Shown here: positions 58,878 to 64,000 of the stretch, one piece after another | Numbering within the stretch: position 1 is the stretch's first letter | Layout of the letters: each line of letters begins with the position of its first letter | NCBI GenBank assembly: GCA_963922205.1 | Contig: CAWUHX010000100.1 | Span: forward strand, 62,001 to 126,000 | DNA length: 64,000 nucleotides | Direction: 5' to 3' | Origin: Romanomermis culicivorax | Lineage: Eukaryota; Nematoda; Enoplea; Mermithida; Mermithidae | The notes under the pieces: generated by a model | Told to the model about the DNA's origin: nothing | The model's database searches: none | Seen by the model: the letters and a program-made list of their open reading frames with translations, nothing else | Translations under genes and position numbers: made by a program

Positions 58878-60975
58878 ATGTTCATTAGTAACATGATGCT
58901 TTGGGGAAGGGAAATATTTTTGAAGAATGAGAAAAGAGTAAAAGAGGCCTGCAATGACGACAGTGATAATGGCTAGATTGATAATGATTTGGAGGGGTCC
59001 TTTGAGTAAATTATTTAATCGGTCTGTGAGGCTTTATGTAGTGCCGGTTATTACATGTTCTATGCCTTGACTGGCACCAGAGAGGGTATTTCCAATTGCT
59101 TGGCCACTGCCTGAGATCATATTGTAAACTGTATCTGAGTTAAGGGACATTTGGGTGGTGTAATTGAAGAGTTTGTCAACAACGTTTTCAAGTGTGTGAG
59201 TTTTGTAAATGTATTGTTTTAAAAAGAGTAAGTTGGTTGAAATGGTTGCGAGTTGATCATGAAAAATTGCAGGTGTGTTGAAATGAAAGAGGGAGAAATT
59301 TTGGTTCCAGGCGATTTCTAAGGGTAGATCAGTGACATGGGGGGATCCTGTTTCACTGACCCATGTATTATTCTGTTTGTAAAGGGCTACATGCATGTGA
59401 TGGCAATCTACAGTTTGTGAGAAAGGGGTCAAATCGTTTCCTCCTGGGTTCGAAAACATGAGTTCGGTTCCCACGAGAATAGCATTTACCTGCTTACAGG
59501 GCCAGACTGTGAGGGCATCTCCTGTGAATTCTGCTGTTATGTGGGTTCGTTGTAGGAATGCAGGCGCCCCAAGGGTTGCATCAAGGCGCAAAATTTGCCA
59601 TACTAGATCAAGGTGATGCTGTGCCTGTCTGCATAATTCACTCCAGACGTATTTGAAATTTTGGATCTTGAATTCCTGGATTTTATCTGCTAGATAGTTT
59701 AGTTTTGCGTTAATGGGTTCAAAATCATCAAAATCGTAGAGTGTAGTATGGGTTTCGTTGATTTTTGGTGTTAAAAAGGCGTTACGATGTGGGGTGCTTT
59801 TGTCTAACTGCACAATAATGCCTTGTTTGGTTAGGACACTGTCTTGGATTTCTAAGCAGTTGGTGTTCGAAAATAGTGTGTTTTTGACGGAGAATGCACC
59901 TCGAAGTTCTTCTATTATCATGTGGGTTTGTGTCAGTTTTATGGGATGTGTATTTTTGTATTCAAAAGGGCATAGGTTTTTGAATGCTGTTTCATTCCAG
60001 ATAATGGACCCATCGGCCATTACACAATGGCCTGATGTCGGTTTGCATGACCCCAGGTCACCTAATGTACCTGTCATTGATTTTTAATTCCAAGATGCTA
60101 TTTGTCCTATTTCTATGATGACGTTAGTGACCGACGTACAGTGGTCTGTACAACACCATGTGTATTCTACGCTTAGGGAGTTGTTTGTTGACCAAAATCC
60201 TGGTTGGGTTTCGTATAATTTTTGACCATTGTGTTCCTTGTCTACAATGATTGCCTTACAGACATGCCCGGTTAGATTTTGCATTCTGGTTTGGTTGAAA
60301 ACAATACCTTTTGAGCCAAAAAATCCCGTATTAGTTCAAATTTTGCGTTTGCGAACACTGCATTTGTATGTATCTGTTATGTGAGGTTTAGTGGAGGGGA
60401 TATAGATTTTTCCGAATGTCTGTACTGGTTTGTCTACTGTGGAAGGGGGCATACATGATACAAGTTTTGGTATGCTGACCGAGTGACCGCTCAATGAAGT
60501 TCCACAGATCTGAAATTGGGCACTACACAATGTGGGGATTATTATACAGAAAAAGATACAAAACAACGACCAACATAATTTTTTATTGGAGGTGGTGGGG
60601 CATTGTGTTTTTTTGCTCTGGCCAGTTTGGTGCGCTTGTTGTTGGCATTGTGCAGTTTTTAAATGAGGGGGTGGCCAGTTTGTGATCTGAAGAGTCTGTA
60701 AAACTTTAGAAGTTGAGTTATGAGATGGGGTTTGGATTTGTTTACTTGTGGGGGTCGGCAGTAATGTTTGGCGGGTGCGGAATCTGTAGGGTTCGGGGGT
60801 GAGGCCATGTAAAAGGGACAAGAGGTTACGGCCGGTTTTAGAGGATGTTTCTGGGGCGGTGGGCGAATTGGGGGTCTGTTTTCGTGGAGTTTTATAGTCC
60901 ACTGGGATGGTGGGCGACGATTTTACAACTTTGTCAGTTTTGGGTGTGGGGGTGGCGACATTGGGCACCAATCAG
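58878..60975 (-). pseudogene. Env-like glycoprotein region of copy 2, between gag and protease
   Basis: Frames 60971-60336 (linker, signal-like segment ending LCSA), 60284-60084 and 60077-59034 (Cys-rich ectodomain with WCC..HCTSV and GHC...IIWNE, then heptad-like C-terminal part), and a membrane anchor at about 58921-58995. Stops at 60336, 60084 and 59034 show inactivation. It is colinear with copy 1. Confidence 0.75.
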
Positions 60976-62343
60976 GGATGTCCAAATCGAGGACGTATTC
61001 CTCCTGACTGTGCTGGTGGGTGGTCGGCATTATAGTTCCTAAAGTAGTCTGAGGGCTGTTAGTTTTGCGGGGCAATGTTGAGTAGAATGCAGGGTCATCA
61101 ATGTCCATTAGGGGTTGGGGTTGCCTGTACTCAATGCAATTTTGAATATTACGACTTTGTTGGTTTCCGCAATACCTACTTGTATGACCTCTCTGCTTGC
61201 ATAGAAAACATTGAAAATTTGAGTAGGGTTTTGAAAGGCAGTTATCAGATCTATGTCCTGTTTGGGAGCAGTGGATGCATCGGCTTTTACAATCACGGGT
61301 ACTGTGATTATTATGAAAACAAATCTCACATGATTTTCGGGTCCCTACTAAATTACAATTGCGAGCTACATGTCTGAGTTGTCCCCACTGGGTTGAGTCC
61401 CTAGGAGTAGTATTGTTGCTGAGCCCCTAGGAGTAGTATTGTTCCTGTACGCATTATTCCTGCTGAAAGTGTTGTTACTGGAACTGTTGTAGTTACTCTG
61501 TTGTGGGGGTTTTGATTTTTGTTTGATCTGCAACTGTAAATCTTTTACTTGTTGTTCTAATTGATGCAAGAGGTCCTGTTGGTCCGTATTTTTGGTTAGG
61601 GAAAAGATGGGTTTGGGTTTTGAAGGTATCAATGGAAGGGTGTTAGACTTAAGCTCATTTCTAAGGATTTGCTGTTCAATGTAAGCTGCTTAGTCTGACA
61701 TTTCTTTTAGGGTTGCGAATCGTCTATACTTAATTGCTCCCCTGATTTTGTTTTGCATACCTTCTACAAAGAGGGGCTTTATGATCATTTCTCGTGCGTC
61801 TGTGTTAAAGTTGGGGTAGGCGAGGGTTGTGAGGTGCTCTAGATCAAACAAGAATTCAGTTACTGTTTCTGATCATTTTTGTTTTCTCTCACGTAAGAAT
61901 TGTTGATGTAGCTCATTATCTCGATTGTTTGGGAAAAAGGCCTGCAATGCAATTTTATTCTGCTCATATGTGTTGGGAGGGTTTTCAGAATTGGCTAGAC
62001 TTTTGAATTTTGCCAACACGGCTCCTTCTAAATGAATCTCTAAGCATGCCAACTTTAACTGTACGTCTGTATCTTTCATGCCTTGGAGTGCCATGAACTG
62101 CTCTAAACATTTATTCCATTCACCAAAATGTTGGGTCATGCCGCCCGTGAATACTGTAGGTTTTGCGTAAAAATTATTTGCCATGTTATTACCAATGTTT
62201 GCTGTTCTTAGATCGTCAATTAGAGTAGGGTTTAATGTATTCTGGTTCAATTGTGTGCGCAGAGTACGAAAATGTTCAGAAAATAAATGGTTTAACTGTT
62301 CTCTGACGATTTCTCCTAAGTGATCTTGCGTTTGGTGGGTCAT
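60923..62343 (-). pseudogene. gag and gag-env linker of copy 2
   Basis: Capsid-like N-terminus 62343-61873, ending at the same in-frame TGA as copy 1, then Gln-rich linker. CCHC knuckles at 61289-61330 (perfect) and 61169-61210 (first residues intact); the most upstream knuckle has lost a Cys but keeps the His that copy 1 lost. The frame of the last knuckle runs on into the linker beginning MDIDDPAFYS (61108-60923). Confidence 0.86.
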
Positions 62344-62565
62344 TCTTTGTTTACGCTGGGATTTCTGCTTAAATGCTTCAATTTTTGCTTCATGCTGTTT
62401 CCTAAAAATGCTTAATGTTTCGTTGGACGGGATTTCCAGTTTGGTTTCTACAAATGTCTCCTACTGTAGGAAACGATTACTACTGTATTATCTAATGCTT
62501 CGGGCTGCCCGGATAAAGGATACACCTTATTGGGGCAGGGAGTTCCAGTGGTTAAAGGTATGGTA

Positions 62566-62574
62566 CGGTCACCA
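62566..62574 (-). other. Primer-binding site of copy 2
   Basis: Minus-strand TGGTGACCG, five bases inside the 5' LTR, matching copy 1 except for the last base. Confidence 0.75.
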
Positions 62575-62579
62575 AAATA

Positions 62580-63470
62580 TGTAATGACCAGTGTGAGAAG
62601 TACTTTACTTTATCCTAAAAACGGACGGTGGTTAAAACGGTGCGGGACACGGGGCAAGGGCGATACAAAATGACAATCGAGAGCAGCTTGGTCATTGATA
62701 ACGAATAACGGGACAGCCCATGTTCGGCTTGCAAATAATGAAAACGGACTCGGTTTAACTGCTTTCATATAAAAAGATGCAGCACTTGCAAATAAAACGG
62801 ATTGGAAAAACTAAATTCGATACGAACCTGAACTAACTAAATCATGCTTTGCTTCTCTTTAAATACGGCTTCTTTGGCCACTCCCTGGGCGTAGCGGGAG
62901 GTCTTGCTTCTGTCCATCTTCTTCATCCAATCACCGCTTCCTGCTTCGTTATTCCCACTAATCTGGTCACGCCCTCCAATGCTTTCCTAGTACTGTATGC
63001 TTTTCGTGTCTTCTCTGTGCTTGCTTCCTACGGTGGGCTTAGCCACACCTCTGCGCTGCTGTGCATGCTTCTGTATCTATTTCTCTGTGTACACATGTTT
63101 TATGGGACCATCGCTACTGTCCTACTTGAGACTACTGTCTGGCAGGGCTTTTACTTTCTACTGTGTGCAGGTGTTGTTTACGATTTTTATGAGGAATTAC
63201 GGTAGCCGTGGAATGTGTATTTTAGTGTAGGTTGTAGGGGACCAGCTGCCGTTGTGCAAATTAATTGGGGCGTCTTAATTGGGTCAATAGCGGCTACCGG
63301 GGTGTGAACGGATCAAAATAAAGCACTTCACATAATTTTACAGGAATGTTTGGGTGTGAATCCCAGACACCCTTGAGACAATAAATTACGAAATGAAATA
63401 ATATTTAATAACTGAATATCACATAATGTATTCTACATATTTACAGTACTGGGTTAGCAGGTATGATACA
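62580..63470 (-). repeat. 5' LTR of copy 2 (intact)
   Basis: 891 bp, uninterrupted partner of the split 3' LTR. It preserves the Helitron empty site TTTAA/TAACTG near 63406-63415. Antisense open frame at 62849-63205. Confidence 0.95.
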
Positions 63471-64000
63471 AATGTTTTCTTATGCATCTTGATCAGAATA
63501 ACCCAAAATGCACATCCGTAATGAATAAAGTACTTCCAGACAAACCTGGAGTTTGTCACATTAATTGACGGTTTGTCTTGCCTTGTCACTGTAGGTGAAC
63601 CATAGCCCCATGTCCCTGTAAGAGAGATAGGACACCAGAATATGGGCCCTGGGCCCAATACTCAGGTGAAGGCTATTTCCTGTTAACCTTACCTAGTGAG
63701 TACTGGCTATAGAAGAAACTATAGGTACTGTGGTGCTGCTCTGGGGTTACTAATGTAGAATAAGGACAATGCCACCAGGTTAGGGGTGACCAACATTGGT
63801 CCTTTTCAGTATGAACAATGGCCAGGGTCATCCCTAAGATGACCTAGAAGCTGGGATCCCAATTGTGAACCAAGAGATCCCTTTGACCCAATGTCAGGGA
63901 GCGGAAATTACTGGTAACTAAGAGAAAGCTAGGGAAGAAAACCTGCTTAAGAGGGAATGCCCTGAAATATCCCTAATAATAAGATACCCTAAAACTTACC
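63471..64000. other. Right-edge unassigned sequence
   Basis: It starts with the AATG duplication and is clearly more GC-rich than the rest from about 63590. No family motif, splice-bounded exon or terminal repeat was recognised. It may be another repeat cut by the window edge. Confidence 0.4.

Larger units (their letters stand above)
50962..63470 (-). mobile_element. LTR retroelement copy 2, with Helitron in its 3' LTR
   Basis: Flanked by a perfect AATG duplication (50958-50961 and 63471-63474). The LTRs (50962-51786 + 55066-55127; 62580-63470) belong to a subfamily distinct from copy 1 in their 5' third. The internal region repeats the copy 1 order: gag, env-like, protease, RT, RNase H, integrase. 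Pol is better preserved here (596-residue RNase H-integrase frame). Other parts carry stops and frameshifts. Confidence 0.95.

Overview
The window looks like an AT-rich animal genome, most likely an arthropod or other protostome. It holds GT-AG introns, two conserved metazoan genes on the minus strand and heavy loads of Class I and Class II transposons. No prokaryotic signals are visible.

Host genes. (1) 710-9152, minus: a TMC (transmembrane channel-like) gene of the TMC1/2/3 type. Twelve coding exons were rebuilt by homology and splice phase (678 codons, all phases agree). The 3' half of the gene lies beyond the left edge. (2) 24950-37899, minus: a complete aralar/citrin gene (SLC25A12/13, Ca2+-regulated mitochondrial aspartate/glutamate carrier). 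It has eight coding exons, 724 aa, EF-hand half then mitochondrial-carrier half.

Mobile DNA. Two related LTR retroelements lie in minus orientation at 14902-24157 and 50962-63470. Both carry LTRs, PBS, polypurine tract, gag with CCHC knuckles, aspartic protease, RT, RNase H and integrase in Ty3/gypsy order. In both, a membrane glycoprotein (env-like) region sits between gag and the protease instead of after integrase. Both are broken by stops and frameshifts. The second has an AATG target duplication. Its 3' LTR is split by a 3279-bp Helitron-type insertion (51787-55065), whose exact empty site is preserved in the partner LTR. A second, diverged Helitron relative starts at 39858 and interrupts or abuts a LINE fragment. 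Both Helitron-like elements contain an inverted second copy of their own 3' end and an array of about ten ~98-bp repeats.

Other repeats. LINE 3' fragments lie at 38932-39857, about 44620-45515 and 49862-50525. There are MITE-like inverted-repeat elements at about 5270-6205, 27624-27887 and 47881-48709. Tandem-duplicated, hairpin-rich repeat units fill 44.4-50.7 kb. No CRISPR, rRNA or convincing tRNA gene was seen.

Layout: TMC (0.7-9.2 kb) | repeat-rich intergenic (9.2-14.9) | LTR element 1 (14.9-24.2) | aralar (24.9-37.9) | LINE + Helitron relative (38.9-43) | nested repeats (43-50.9) | LTR element 2 with Helitron (51.0-63.5) | unassigned right edge.
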